Origin: Actinomycetes bacterium
GTDB lineage: Bacteria > Actinomycetota > Actinomycetes > Actinomycetales > JAJYRW01
Reading direction: 5' to 3'
Assembly: GCA_021793895.1 (NCBI GenBank)
Contig: JAJYRW010000020.1
Location: forward strand, 1 to 12,606
Length of the DNA: 12,606 nt
In this document: piece after piece, positions 1-10,761 of the stretch
Layout of the letters: every line of letters begins with the position of its first letter
Numbering within the stretch: the stretch's first letter is position 1
Notes under the pieces: model-generated
Seen by the model: the letters and a program-made list of their open reading frames with translations, nothing else
Told to the model about the DNA's origin: nothing
Databases searched by the model: none
Made by a program: the position numbers and the translations under genes

Positions 1-54
1 CGAACCCGATTTCAACCCCGAGCGCCAAACAACTGAATTGGACGGCGAACCAAC
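1..54. other. Leader or gene tail upstream of the regulator
   Basis: This stretch lies between the left window edge and the first clear gene. On the plus strand, frame 2 is open from the edge to a TAG at 59-61 and would encode a 19-residue tail ending GEPTC; it would overlap the regulator start by 7 bp. Frame 1 is open only to a TGA at 34-36. Either could be the end of an upstream gene, or neither may be coded. A weak purine run, GGACGG at 40-45, sits about 9 bp before the regulator start and could act as its ribosome binding site. No convincing promoter or inverted-repeat operator fits in the visible bases. Confidence 0.25.
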
Positions 55-855
55 GTGCTAGCAGCAGAGCGACAGAGCAGAATCCTGGACCTACTGCGCC
101 AAAGACGCTCCGCCCGCGTTGGCGAACTCGCCCAGGAACTCGCGGTTTCCGAAGTCACAATTCGCCGAGACCTCGACGCGCTCGCCCGCGAAGAGCTCAT
201 CTCGAAGGTGCATGGCGGCGCCACACTCCCCCTCCCCGCAGGCACTGAAGAGCCCGGCTTCGCGGCCAAACAACACCTGCACCAAATCGAAAAAGCGGCC
301 ATTGCCCGCGCGGCGAAGCAACTAATCCAGCCCGGTCGGGCAATAGGACTCAGCGCGGGAACAACTACTTGGGCCCTGGCCCACCTCCTGCGCGACATTC
401 CCGACCTCACGGTGGTGACCAATTCCCCGCCAATTGCCACGGTTCTCAGTCCCGCGCCCACCACAACGGAAGAGTCAGTGATCCTCACGGGCGGCGTGCG
501 CACTCCCTCCGACGCGCTCATCGGCCCGCTGGCCATTCACGCGCTGAGCAACTTCAATCTCGACATCGTCTTCCTGGGCGTCCACGGCATGCACCCCGAC
601 TCCGGCTACACCACCCCAAACCTGGGCGAAGCCGAAACCAACCGAGCCTTCATCGCTGCCGCCGCGCGCACTGTTGTCCTGGCAGACCACACCAAGTGGG
701 CCACTCCGGGCTTGGCACGTATCGGCAACCTCGACATTGCCGACGTACTGATCACCGACTCGAAACTCCCGTCCGCGGCCCAAGAAATGCTCAACCAGTC
801 CCTCACCCGCACCGGGGGTCAATTAATCACTGCAGCACCTAACGGAGAGTCATGA
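55..855 (+). CDS. DeoR-family transcriptional regulator of the gal operon
   Basis: A 266-residue DNA-binding repressor or activator of the DeoR/GlpR type, the usual family length. The first 55 residues hold a winged helix-turn-helix, with the recognition helix around VSEVTIRRDLDAL (31-43) followed by the family hallmark KVHGGA (51-56). Residues from about 75 onward are the sugar-phosphate-sensing DeoRC domain: GLSAGTTT (98-105), LTGGVR (144-149), IGPLA (156-160), GEAETNR (191-197) and LADHTKW (209-215) are all recognisable. The start is GTG at 55, because an in-frame TGA at 34-36 leaves no other usual start and family members typically begin MLAxER. The stop overlaps the galT start (ATGA). 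Being first in the gal operon, it probably controls galactose genes and itself in response to a phosphorylated sugar. The effector is inferred, not shown. Confidence 0.93.
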   Translation: MLAAERQSRILDLLRQRRSARVGELAQELAVSEVTIRRDLDALAREELISKVHGGATLPLPAGTEEPGFAAKQHLHQIEKAAIARAAKQLIQPGRAIGLSAGTTTWALAHLLRDIPDLTVVTNSPPIATVLSPAPTTTEESVILTGGVRTPSDALIGPLAIHALSNFNLDIVFLGVHGMHPDSGYTTPNLGEAETNRAFIAAAARTVVLADHTKWATPGLARIGNLDIADVLITDSKLPSAAQEMLNQSLTRTGGQLITAAPNGES

Positions 856-1952
856 ATCGACAAGACCACCACCTGGCAGACGGCCGCGAAATCTTCTTCT
901 ACGACCCCGCGCCCGTCGAGCGCATAATCAACGACCCCCGCGATCTGCCCGAAGTGGCAACGAGCTCCCAACTGCGCTTTGATCCGCTGCTGAGCGAGTG
1001 GGTCATCATGGCTGGACACCGCCAAACCCGCACCTTCCTCCCGCCCGCTGACCAGTGCCCCCTGTGCCCATCGACGCCGGGCCGCGACACCGAGATCCCC
1101 GCTGCTTCCTACGAGGTCGTTGTCTTCGAAAACCGCTTTCCCTCCCTATCGGAAAAGGCAGAGTTAATTAGGGACGGCGCCTCTCCAGTTCTCGCGGAAA
1201 ACTCCCCTTGGCTACCAACTAAGGCGGGCGTGGGGCGCTGCGAGGTCGTGTGTTTTACCGATAACCACACCGCCTCGTTTAAAGATCTTTCCTTAGAACA
1301 AGCCCGCCTTGTGGTGGATGCCTGGGCGGATCGGACTGCCGAATTGGGCGCCCGCCCCGAGGTGGCACAGGTGTTTTGTTTCGAAAACCGGGGTGAGGAA
1401 ATTGGCGTCACACTCCAACACCCGCATGGACAGATCTACGCCTACCCGTATGTCACCCCGCGCACGGAGCGGATCTTGCGCAGCGCCGGTGCGTATCGCG
1501 AGCGCACCGGTGAAAACCTGTTTGGCGCGATTCTGGCGACCGAGCGGGAGGACGTGCGGGTCATCAACGCCAATGAGCACTGGACCGCCTTCGTGCCGCG
1601 AGCGGCCCGCTGGCCCATCGAAGTCCATCTAATGCCCCAGCGCCAGGTAGGCACAATCGATGAACTCTCCGGTGCGGAGCGCGACGCATTCGCTGCCCTC
1701 TATTTGGATGTACTGGGTCGCTTTGATCGGCTCTATGACGCCAAGTTGCCCTATATCGCCGCCTGGCATCAGCAGCCCACCCCGCAATCGGGTGCGGCCC
1801 ATCGCGAAGAGGCCTGGCTGCACATGCAGCTGTTTTCGGTCCGTCGTTCCAAAGACAAATTGAAGTATCTGGCCGGCTCCGAATCGGGCATGGACGCGTT
1901 CGTAACGGACGTGCTGCCCGAGGCGGTTGCGGCGCGATTGCGGGAGGTTTGA
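852..1952 (+). CDS. galT: Galactose-1-phosphate uridylyltransferase
   Basis: This cytoplasmic Leloir enzyme swaps UMP between UDP-glucose and galactose-1-phosphate, giving UDP-galactose and glucose-1-phosphate. It has 366 residues, a little longer than the E. coli enzyme, mainly through an N-terminal stretch of the kind seen in actinobacterial members (LADGREI, then LRFDPLLSEWV at 41-51). Zinc ligands appear as C69-P-L-C72 with H139 and H190. The active-site motif HPHGQ is at 190-194, with H192 the expected nucleophile that carries the UMP. The C-terminal half contains WPIEVHLMP and a closing KYLAGSESGMD segment matching the family. The start ATG overlaps the regulator stop by 4 bp; GGAGA at 844-848 is close upstream, so translation is probably coupled to the regulator. 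The stop is one base from galE. Confidence 0.97.
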   Translation: MNRQDHHLADGREIFFYDPAPVERIINDPRDLPEVATSSQLRFDPLLSEWVIMAGHRQTRTFLPPADQCPLCPSTPGRDTEIPAASYEVVVFENRFPSLSEKAELIRDGASPVLAENSPWLPTKAGVGRCEVVCFTDNHTASFKDLSLEQARLVVDAWADRTAELGARPEVAQVFCFENRGEEIGVTLQHPHGQIYAYPYVTPRTERILRSAGAYRERTGENLFGAILATEREDVRVINANEHWTAFVPRAARWPIEVHLMPQRQVGTIDELSGAERDAFAALYLDVLGRFDRLYDAKLPYIAAWHQQPTPQSGAAHREEAWLHMQLFSVRRSKDKLKYLAGSESGMDAFVTDVLPEAVAARLREV

Positions 1953-1953
1953 C

Positions 1954-2952
1954 ATGAAAGTTTTGGTAACCGGCGGCGCCGGATACATCGGCTCAGTCGT
2001 CGCTGCCCAGCTGTGCGCGGTGGGCCACGAGGTCACCGTGTTGGACGACCTGTCCACCGGCCATCGCTCGGCGGTGCCGCGCGGTGTCCCATTCATCGAG
2101 GCCGACATCACCCAGGCGGGCGAGGTGCTCGATGATTCCTTCGACGGCGTTTTGCACTTCGCGGCGAAGTCCCTGGTGGGCGAATCGGTCGACGAGCCGC
2201 AAAAGTACTGGGACACCAACGTCGCCGGAACGCAGGCGCTCTTAGAAGCCATGCGCAGCGCCGGGGTGTCGCGCATCGTGTTCTCCTCCACGGCGGCCGT
2301 CTACGGGGAGCCGAAAACATCACCAATCACCGAAGACGTCACACCCGCCCCGATTAACCCTTATGGGCAATCGAAATTGGCGGTCGACCACATGCTGACC
2401 AGCTATGCGCGCGCCTATGGGATTGCCGCTGTCAGCCTGCGCTACTTCAACGTGGGCGGCGCGCTGCGCAGCGACCTGGGCTGGTTTGGTGAACGCCACG
2501 ACCCCGAAACGCATCTGATCCCCAACGTGCTCGCGGTTCCGGCTGGTGAGCGGCCGGACGTAAAGATCTTCGGCGATGATTACCCCACGGCTGATGGCAC
2601 CGCCGTGCGAGATTATCTGCACGTAGAAGACCTGGGCCGCGCCCACGTATTAGCCCTCGACGGCGCCAAAGAGGGCGAGCACCGGATTTTCAACCTCGGC
2701 ACCGGCGATGGTTACTCCGTGGCACAGGTGGTCGAGGCAGTGCGCGAGGTGACGAAGCACGAAGTTCCAGCTGAAGTAATCCAGCGGCGGCCCGGCGACC
2801 CGGCCACTCTCGTTGCCTCGGCAGTAAAAATCGAAACCGAACTCGGCTGGATTCCGGAACACTCCCTTAAGCGCATCGCCGCCGATGCCTGGGAGTTCAT
2901 GCAACACCGGGTTGAAGAACACGAAGCAAAGGAGGAGCGAAGTGTCCGCTGA
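1954..2952 (+). CDS. galE: UDP-glucose 4-epimerase
   Basis: NAD-dependent epimerase that interconverts UDP-galactose and UDP-glucose, regenerating the co-substrate of GalT. It has 332 residues, typical for GalE. It is an extended short-chain dehydrogenase/reductase: the Rossmann motif TGGAGYIG is at 6-13, the acidic turn VLDDLSTGH at 29-37, and the catalytic set is S112 (in FSSTAAVYG), Y137 and K141 (in YGQSK). LRYFNVGGA (162-170) and GERHDPETHLIPN (179-191) are standard substrate-domain segments, as is RDYLHVEDL (219-227). ATG 1954 is chosen over an in-frame start 27 bp upstream because it directly precedes KVLVTGGAGYIG and has GGGAGG at 1942-1947 in the right place. It begins one base after the galT stop, and its last 11 bp overlap galK. 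Confidence 0.97.
   Translation: MKVLVTGGAGYIGSVVAAQLCAVGHEVTVLDDLSTGHRSAVPRGVPFIEADITQAGEVLDDSFDGVLHFAAKSLVGESVDEPQKYWDTNVAGTQALLEAMRSAGVSRIVFSSTAAVYGEPKTSPITEDVTPAPINPYGQSKLAVDHMLTSYARAYGIAAVSLRYFNVGGALRSDLGWFGERHDPETHLIPNVLAVPAGERPDVKIFGDDYPTADGTAVRDYLHVEDLGRAHVLALDGAKEGEHRIFNLGTGDGYSVAQVVEAVREVTKHEVPAEVIQRRPGDPATLVASAVKIETELGWIPEHSLKRIAADAWEFMQHRVEEHEAKEERSVR
2928..2935 (+). promoter_or_regulatory. Strong Shine-Dalgarno that fixes the galK start
   Basis: AAAGGAGG lies inside the 3' end of galE, six bases before the GTG at 2942. It is close to a perfect anti-16S match and picks this GTG over upstream in-frame ATG 2885, which would read through the galE end and add 19 residues unlike any galactokinase. 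It is the best ribosome binding site in the operon and should allow independent galK initiation despite the overlap with galE. Confidence 0.85.
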
Positions 2953-4132
2953 GTTTCCAGGCGACGGTCCGGGTGTAGCCGACCCCTCCTTCCCGGTGCA
3001 GGTAACCGCTCCGGGCCGGGTCAACGTCATTGGCGAACACACCGACTACAACCAGGGCTACGCCCTCCCCCTCGCACTACCGCACCGGGTCACCGTGGCG
3101 GCCCGCCCCCGCAGCGATGACCAGATCGAGGCAACTTCCACTGGCCACGGAACGGTTACGTTCCCGCTTTCCACCCAGCCCGGCGACATAACGGGCTGGG
3201 GCGCCTACGTCGCCGGAGTGGTCTGGGCCCTTTCCGAGGCCGGATACGACGTACCGGCCGCGGACATGGTGCTGGACTCCAACGTGCCGGTCGGCGCCGG
3301 ACTGTCCTCTTCAGCCGCCCTGGAATGCGCAGTTTTAGTGGCACTCCAAGAACTCGCCGCGTGGGAAATTGCACCAACTCGGGCCGCCCTGATCGCCCAG
3401 CGCGCCGAAAACGCCTATGTTGGAGCGCCCACCGGCGCGATGGACCAGATGGCTTCCATGCACGGGCAGGCCGGCCACATGATGTTCATCGATTTTGCCG
3501 ACAACTCGGTAACCCAGGTGCCCGCCGATTTGGCCGGGGCCGGAATGGAACTCCTGGTCATCGATACCCGCGCCCCGCACCAGCACACCGAGGGCGAATA
3601 CGGCGCCCGCCGCCAATCCTGCGAGCGCGCCTGCGAAATCTTAAAAGTCCCATCGCTGCGTCACATTTCAACTGCGCAGCTCCCCAGCGCCTTAGAAACA
3701 CTTAAGACCCACGCGCAAGCACCTGACCCCAACGACACCCCATCTGCCGCGGCCGAATCGGGAGAAATCCTCGCCCGCCGCGTGCGGCACGTGGTGACGG
3801 AAAATGCTCGGGTGCTGGACGCCGTCCAAAATCTTAAGGACGGCGAGTTGTCGGCTTTGGGGCCCATCCTCACCGCGGGGCACAACTCGCTTCGGGACGA
3901 TTATGAGGTGACGGTCCCGCAATTGGATGTGGCTGTTGATGCGGCGCTTGCGGGCGGGGCGCTGGGGGCGCGCATGACCGGGGGCGGCTTTGGTGGCTCG
4001 GTGATCGCGCTAGTCCATACAGCCGATGCGGCGGAAGTGGAGGCCGCGGTGCGCCACGCGTTTGCAGAACAGGGATTTGCGACTCCCGAGGTGTTTCATG
4101 CCACTCCCGAACGCGGGGCAAGCACGCTATAG
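2942..4132 (+). CDS. galK: Galactokinase
   Basis: GHMP-family kinase that phosphorylates alpha-D-galactose with ATP to galactose-1-phosphate, the first committed Leloir step. It has 396 residues, slightly longer than most bacterial forms because of about 15 extra N-terminal residues. The galactokinase signature GRVNVIGEHTDYN is at 25-37, with R26 one of the expected catalytic residues. The ATP-binding loop PVGAGLSSSAALE is at 116-128, D168 in GAMDQ is the expected catalytic aspartate, and the third GHMP motif GARMTGGGFGG is at 342-352. The GTG start is supported by the strong AAAGGAGG six bases upstream. The gene overlaps the galE end by 11 bp, which with the other tight junctions supports one transcript for deoR-type regulator, galT, galE and galK. 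No clear terminator follows. Confidence 0.97.
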   Translation: MSAEFPGDGPGVADPSFPVQVTAPGRVNVIGEHTDYNQGYALPLALPHRVTVAARPRSDDQIEATSTGHGTVTFPLSTQPGDITGWGAYVAGVVWALSEAGYDVPAADMVLDSNVPVGAGLSSSAALECAVLVALQELAAWEIAPTRAALIAQRAENAYVGAPTGAMDQMASMHGQAGHMMFIDFADNSVTQVPADLAGAGMELLVIDTRAPHQHTEGEYGARRQSCERACEILKVPSLRHISTAQLPSALETLKTHAQAPDPNDTPSAAAESGEILARRVRHVVTENARVLDAVQNLKDGELSALGPILTAGHNSLRDDYEVTVPQLDVAVDAALAGGALGARMTGGGFGGSVIALVHTADAAEVEAAVRHAFAEQGFATPEVFHATPERGASTL

Positions 4133-4145
4133 ACCTACGGGGTAT

Positions 4146-4157
4146 CTTGATGTCAAG
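4146..4157. promoter_or_regulatory. Inverted repeat, possible operator in the icd promoter
   Basis: CTTGA-TG-TCAAG forms a compact dyad in the 93-bp gap between galK and icd. A -10-like hexamer, TAAGTT at 4162-4167, lies just downstream, so the dyad would fall in or near the spacer between -35 and -10, where a repressor could act. No good -35 hexamer is seen. The repeat is too short and T-poor to be an obvious terminator for the gal operon. The binding protein is not identified; the promoter reading is inference. Confidence 0.4.
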
Positions 4158-4171
4158 CAATTAAGTTGTGC

Positions 4172-4188
4172 GCGGCTGCCACCGCCGC
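4172..4188 (+). other. Small GC-rich hairpin in the icd leader
   Basis: GCGGC and GCCGC arms (4172-4176 and 4184-4188) flank a 7-base loop, between the possible icd -10 element and the icd ribosome binding site. There is no following T tract, so termination is unlikely on its own. It could be a leader hairpin or simply chance in GC-rich sequence. Confidence 0.25.
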
Positions 4189-4225
4189 ACAGCGACCGTC
4201 TCAACGCATGGAGGCACGCCCCGGC

Positions 4226-7784
<3,559 letters not shown>

Positions 7785-7866
7785 CACAGGTGAGCGTATC
7801 GCCTCCAACTGGTGCTGGGGCACTCCGGAACGCTGCAATCAGCCACCCGCGCTGTAAGTTGGAAAA
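7785..7866. promoter_or_regulatory. Divergent promoter region of DUF3017 gene and reductase
   Basis: This 82-bp gap must hold promoters for two genes reading outward. Leftward, TACGCT (complement of 7793-7798) sits 8 bases before ATG 7784. Rightward, TAAGTT (7855-7860) sits 6 bases before GTG 7867. Both fit the TAnnnT -10 pattern at the distance expected when transcription begins at the start codon. Neither gene has a good Shine-Dalgarno; the GGAAAA before GTG 7867 is weak and too close. No clear -35 boxes are seen. Confidence 0.5.
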
Positions 7867-9066
7867 GTGACGATTGCACACGTAGTAGTGGTAGGTGCCG
7901 GACTAGCAGGCGCACGCAGTGTGATGGAACTGCGCGAGCGCGGCTTCACCGGAGAAATCACCCTTTTAGGCCAAGAACGCATCGCGCCATATGACCGACC
8001 GCCCCTGTCAGAAGAACTTCTCGAGCGCACCGAACCAAAGTGGCTGCGCGATGAGGTCGGAGCGGACTTGGACGCCGTCGCCGTCAATGCGGCGCTCGGA
8101 GAACCCCTCCAAGGCATTGCCAGACAGGGCGAACAGTGGATTTTAACCACGCATCGGCGGCGCATTGAAGCCGATGGAGTCATCGCGGCGACGGGCGCAC
8201 ATGCCTTGCTCCCGTCCGCTTGGCGCGGTGCGCAGGTGCTGCACACCTGGCAAGACGCTGAAGCCTTAAGAACAAGGCTGGCAGATTCCCAATCGCTAGT
8301 GTCTATCGGCGCGGGCTGGATCGGCGCCGAAGTAAGCGGAGTAGCTGCTAAAGCCGGGCTCGATGTCACGGTGGTCGAGGCCAGCGCCGCACCGCTGTTT
8401 TCGGTGCTGGGCGAAGAGGTTGGTTCGCTTTTGATTCCCTGGTACGAAGCCGCCGGAATTGATTTGCGCACCCATGCAACTGTTGCGACCACCAATGCCA
8501 AGAGCGTGACGTTGACCACCGGTGACGTCCTGCGCGGCGATGTGATTTTAGCTGCCGTGGGCGTGCGACCAAATGTCCAGTGGCTCGAGCCGACCGGCGT
8601 GAAGTTGTCAGTTAGCGGCCACGTCAGCGTGGATTCAAGTCAGCGCACCTCGCTGCCCGGGCTGTGGGCGGTGGGTGACTGCACGATCCGCGATTCGAAA
8701 CACCACGGCCCCGTAGTCGGCGGGCACTGGGATGCGGCCTTGAACGACCCCGCCCGCGCCGCGGCGTCAATTCTTGGTCACGAAATCCCGACCGAGCCAG
8801 CCCCTTACGTGTTTTCGAATCAGCTGGGCCACAACATTGCCCTGGTAGGTTCCCCCCAGCACGGAACACGCTGGGAGCTGCGCGGAACCCCCGAAGAGAC
8901 GTGGAGTGCGCTGTGGTTTGACGAATCGGACGCGTTGGTCGCGGTGTTCACGGCCGATCGCCCCCGCGACACGATCGATGCCCGGCGCTTGCTAGCCCGC
9001 GGGCCGGCGCGCATAAACGCGCACATAGCTCGCGATCCGGCCCAGCGCCTGCGCGACGCGGTCTAG
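7867..9066 (+). CDS. FAD/NAD(P)-dependent reductase, ferredoxin-reductase type
   Basis: A 399-residue two-dinucleotide-binding flavoprotein related to ferredoxin, rubredoxin and putidaredoxin reductases, which pass electrons from NAD(P)H through FAD to a small iron-sulfur protein. FAD-binding VGAGLAG is at 9-15, the flavin-side motif PYDRPPLS at 41-48, ATG at 108-110, the NAD(P)-binding SIGAGWIGAEVSG at 146-158, and the second FAD motif GLWAVGD at 265-271. From about 312 (PYVFSNQLGHNIALVG) it has the C-terminal reductase domain. Residue 49, usually lysine in this family (PPLSK), is glutamate. No ferredoxin, Rieske or P450 partner gene is in the window, so the electron acceptor is unknown. The GTG start has a -10-like TAAGTT six bases before it and may be leaderless. 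It converges on purH 33 bp away. Confidence 0.85.
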   Translation: MTIAHVVVVGAGLAGARSVMELRERGFTGEITLLGQERIAPYDRPPLSEELLERTEPKWLRDEVGADLDAVAVNAALGEPLQGIARQGEQWILTTHRRRIEADGVIAATGAHALLPSAWRGAQVLHTWQDAEALRTRLADSQSLVSIGAGWIGAEVSGVAAKAGLDVTVVEASAAPLFSVLGEEVGSLLIPWYEAAGIDLRTHATVATTNAKSVTLTTGDVLRGDVILAAVGVRPNVQWLEPTGVKLSVSGHVSVDSSQRTSLPGLWAVGDCTIRDSKHHGPVVGGHWDAALNDPARAAASILGHEIPTEPAPYVFSNQLGHNIALVGSPQHGTRWELRGTPEETWSALWFDESDALVAVFTADRPRDTIDARRLLARGPARINAHIARDPAQRLRDAV

Positions 9067-9117
9067 TGGGCAAAGTCGCGCCCAGCGAGCAACGGGCGTC
9101 TAGTGGGCAAAGTGGCG
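9041..9117. repeat. Two-unit tandem duplication across reductase and purH ends
   Basis: Unit 1 (9041-9080, 40 bp) and unit 2 (9081-9117, 37 bp) both begin CCCAGCG and both end with GTCTAGTGGGCAAAGT, one differing base, and GCG; only the middle 10-13 bases differ. The 21-base core at 9061-9081 matches 9098-9118 at 20 positions. The core of unit 1 holds the reductase TAG and that of unit 2 the purH TAG, each inside CTAG. Confidence 0.8.
9079..9098. terminator. Weak hairpin between convergent reductase and purH
   Basis: CGCCC (9079-9083) and GGGCG (9094-9098) can pair across a 10-base loop, with one further G-T pair outside. It is the only stem in the 33-bp gap between the convergent stops and could serve both directions, but it is short and has no T tract. 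A chance pairing is possible. Confidence 0.25.
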
Positions 9118-10692
9118 CGCGCCCGTGAAGTACATCGTGATCCCGGCGGCGGCAGCGGCGGCAATTACTTCTTCATCGCGCACCGAGCCACCGGGCTGAA
9201 TGACCGCCCGCACGCCAGCATCAAGCAGAACCTGAAGACCATCGGCGAAGGGGAAAAACGCGTCGGATGCGGCAACGGCTCCGCACGCTCGCTCCGCCCC
9301 GGCGCGCTCGACCGCGAGCGCGCAGGAATCCACGCGGTTTACCTGCCCCATTCCAATTCCCACCGCGGCGCCCTCGCGCGCCAATAAAATTGCGTTGGAA
9401 TTCACCGAGCGGCAGGCCCGCCAGGCGAATTCCAAATCGGCCAGTGTTTGCGCATCAGCGCCTTCCCCCGCGACCAGCCTCCAGTTAGCCGGCGCATCGC
9501 CCGGCGCGTCCAATACGTCCGTCTCCTGCACCAGCAGGCCGCCCGAGACCGGCCGCAAATCCAAGGCGGCGCGCTCGGGGCGGGCGACCGTCAACAGCCG
9601 AATATTCTTTTTCTTGGTCAATATTTCTAGCGCTTCGGGCTCGAACTCGGGCGCGAGCACCACTTCGGTAAACACGTCGGCTACCTGGCGCGCCATTTGG
9701 GCGGTAACCGGGCTGTTCGCCGCGATCACCCCGCCGAACGCTGATACGGGGTCGCACGCGTGGGCGCGCTGATGCGCCTGGGCAATATCGGCGCCCACCG
9801 CAATCCCGCAGGGGTTGGCGTGCTTGATAACTGCCACTGCCGGCTCAGCGTGGTCGTAGGCGGCGCGCAGGGCGGCGTCCCCATCGACATAGTTGTTAAA
9901 CGACATTTCCTTGCCGTGTAACTGCACCGCTGCGGAAATCCCACCGGCTTCCTGCTCGCGATATAGCGCCGCACCCTGGTGGGGATTTTCGCCGTACCGC
10001 AGCACGCTCGCGCGCTGCCAAATCCTCCCGGTGAGCGCCGGGAAGGTGCCGGTCGCACTTGGGTCAGCGGCGTCATCCACAATCTGATCTTCCGCAGTCT
10101 GCTGCGAGAACCAGGTAGCAACCGCCATGTCGTATGCGGCCGTGTGCGCGAAGGCCTCCGCAGCCAGGGCCCGCCGCTGTTCCAAAGTAAAGCCCGATCC
10201 GGCCGCGGCCGCGATCACCTCGTCATAGCGCGCGGGATCCACCACCACGGCCACCGACGGGTGATTTTTAGCTGCCGCCCGTACCATCGAGGGCCCGCCA
10301 ATATCGATTTGCTCAACGCACTCGTCAAAATCCGCCCCCGAGGCCACCGTTTCGCTGAAGGGATACAGATTGCCCACAACCAACTCGAACGCCGCGATAC
10401 CCAGCCCGGCTAGCTGGTCTTTATGGGACTGCTTGCGCTGATCGGCCAGGATTCCGGCATGGATGTGCGGGTGGAGGGTCTTTACCCGCCCCTCGAGACA
10501 CTCGGCGAAGCCCGTAACCTTTTCCACCGGCGTGACGGGCGCCCCCGCGGCTTCGATGCGAGCGGCGGTCGAACCGGTCGAAACCAGCTCCACACCGGCA
10601 TCATGCAGAGCGCGGGCGAGCTCATCGAGCCCGGTCTTGTCGTAAACGCTAATGAGGGCGCGACGAATGGGCCGGGGGTTGGTGGCGGTCAC
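9100..10692 (-). CDS. purH: Bifunctional AICAR transformylase/IMP cyclohydrolase
   Basis: Catalyses the last two steps to IMP: formyl transfer from 10-formyltetrahydrofolate to AICAR, then ring closure of FAICAR. It has 530 residues, normal for PurH. The N-terminal MGS-like cyclohydrolase domain (about 1-200) shows ISVYDKTG (14-21), VSTGST (37-42), [12 protein letters not shown] (71-82) and [13 protein letters not shown] (131-143). The transformylase domain shows RYGENPHQ (232-239), the catalytic K290-H291 in KHANPCG, and [10 protein letters not shown] (317-326). It ends ARHFAH, close to the family's usual RHFxH. The GTG start has TAGGAG six bases upstream (AGGAG, complement of 10699-10703). 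It follows purN by 69 bp on the same strand and is probably co-transcribed with it. Its last codons and stop lie in the second unit of a small tandem duplication. Confidence 0.97.
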   Translation of the reverse strand: MTATNPRPIRRALISVYDKTGLDELARALHDAGVELVSTGSTAARIEAAGAPVTPVEKVTGFAECLEGRVKTLHPHIHAGILADQRKQSHKDQLAGLGIAAFELVVGNLYPFSETVASGADFDECVEQIDIGGPSMVRAAAKNHPSVAVVVDPARYDEVIAAAAGSGFTLEQRRALAAEAFAHTAAYDMAVATWFSQQTAEDQIVDDAADPSATGTFPALTGRIWQRASVLRYGENPHQGAALYREQEAGGISAAVQLHGKEMSFNNYVDGDAALRAAYDHAEPAVAVIKHANPCGIAVGADIAQAHQRAHACDPVSAFGGVIAANSPVTAQMARQVADVFTEVVLAPEFEPEALEILTKKKNIRLLTVARPERAALDLRPVSGGLLVQETDVLDAPGDAPANWRLVAGEGADAQTLADLEFAWRACRSVNSNAILLAREGAAVGIGMGQVNRVDSCALAVERAGAERACGAVAASDAFFPFADGLQVLLDAGVRAVIQPGGSVRDEEVIAAAAAAGITMYFTGARHFAH

Positions 10693-10761
10693 TTTATGCT
10701 CCTAGCGGGGTTGTTCAACATTACGATCAATTTGGTACCGGGGCAGCAGCCGCCGCGGGCC
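10693..10761 (-). other. purN-purH intercistronic gap
   Basis: These 69 bases hold the purH Shine-Dalgarno but no convincing terminator or promoter. I looked for a ZTP (pfl) riboswitch, known upstream of some purH genes, and did not see its conserved core; the space is also short for one. Co-transcription of purN and purH is the simplest reading. Confidence 0.5.

Noticed and set aside
1629..2291. Open 220-codon reading frame on the minus strand across galT and galE
   Set aside because: It is fully antisense to two genes with clear active-site motifs, has no recognisable domain, and such shadows are common in GC-rich DNA.
2885..2941. Longer galactokinase starting at ATG 2885
   Set aside because: It would begin deep inside galE, add residues unlike the family, and ignore the strong Shine-Dalgarno before GTG 2942.
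7785..7838. Longer DUF3017 protein starting at TTG 7838 or GTG 7823
   Set aside because: The extra residues are polar and not family-like, and the -10-like element would then lie inside the coding region.
9979..10413. Plus-strand reading frames inside purH
   Set aside because: They are antisense to a well-supported PurH with intact catalytic motifs, and their compositions look like frame shadows.
10693..10761. ZTP (pfl) riboswitch before purH
   Set aside because: The gap is short and the conserved core was not found; the gene also follows purN in one apparent operon.
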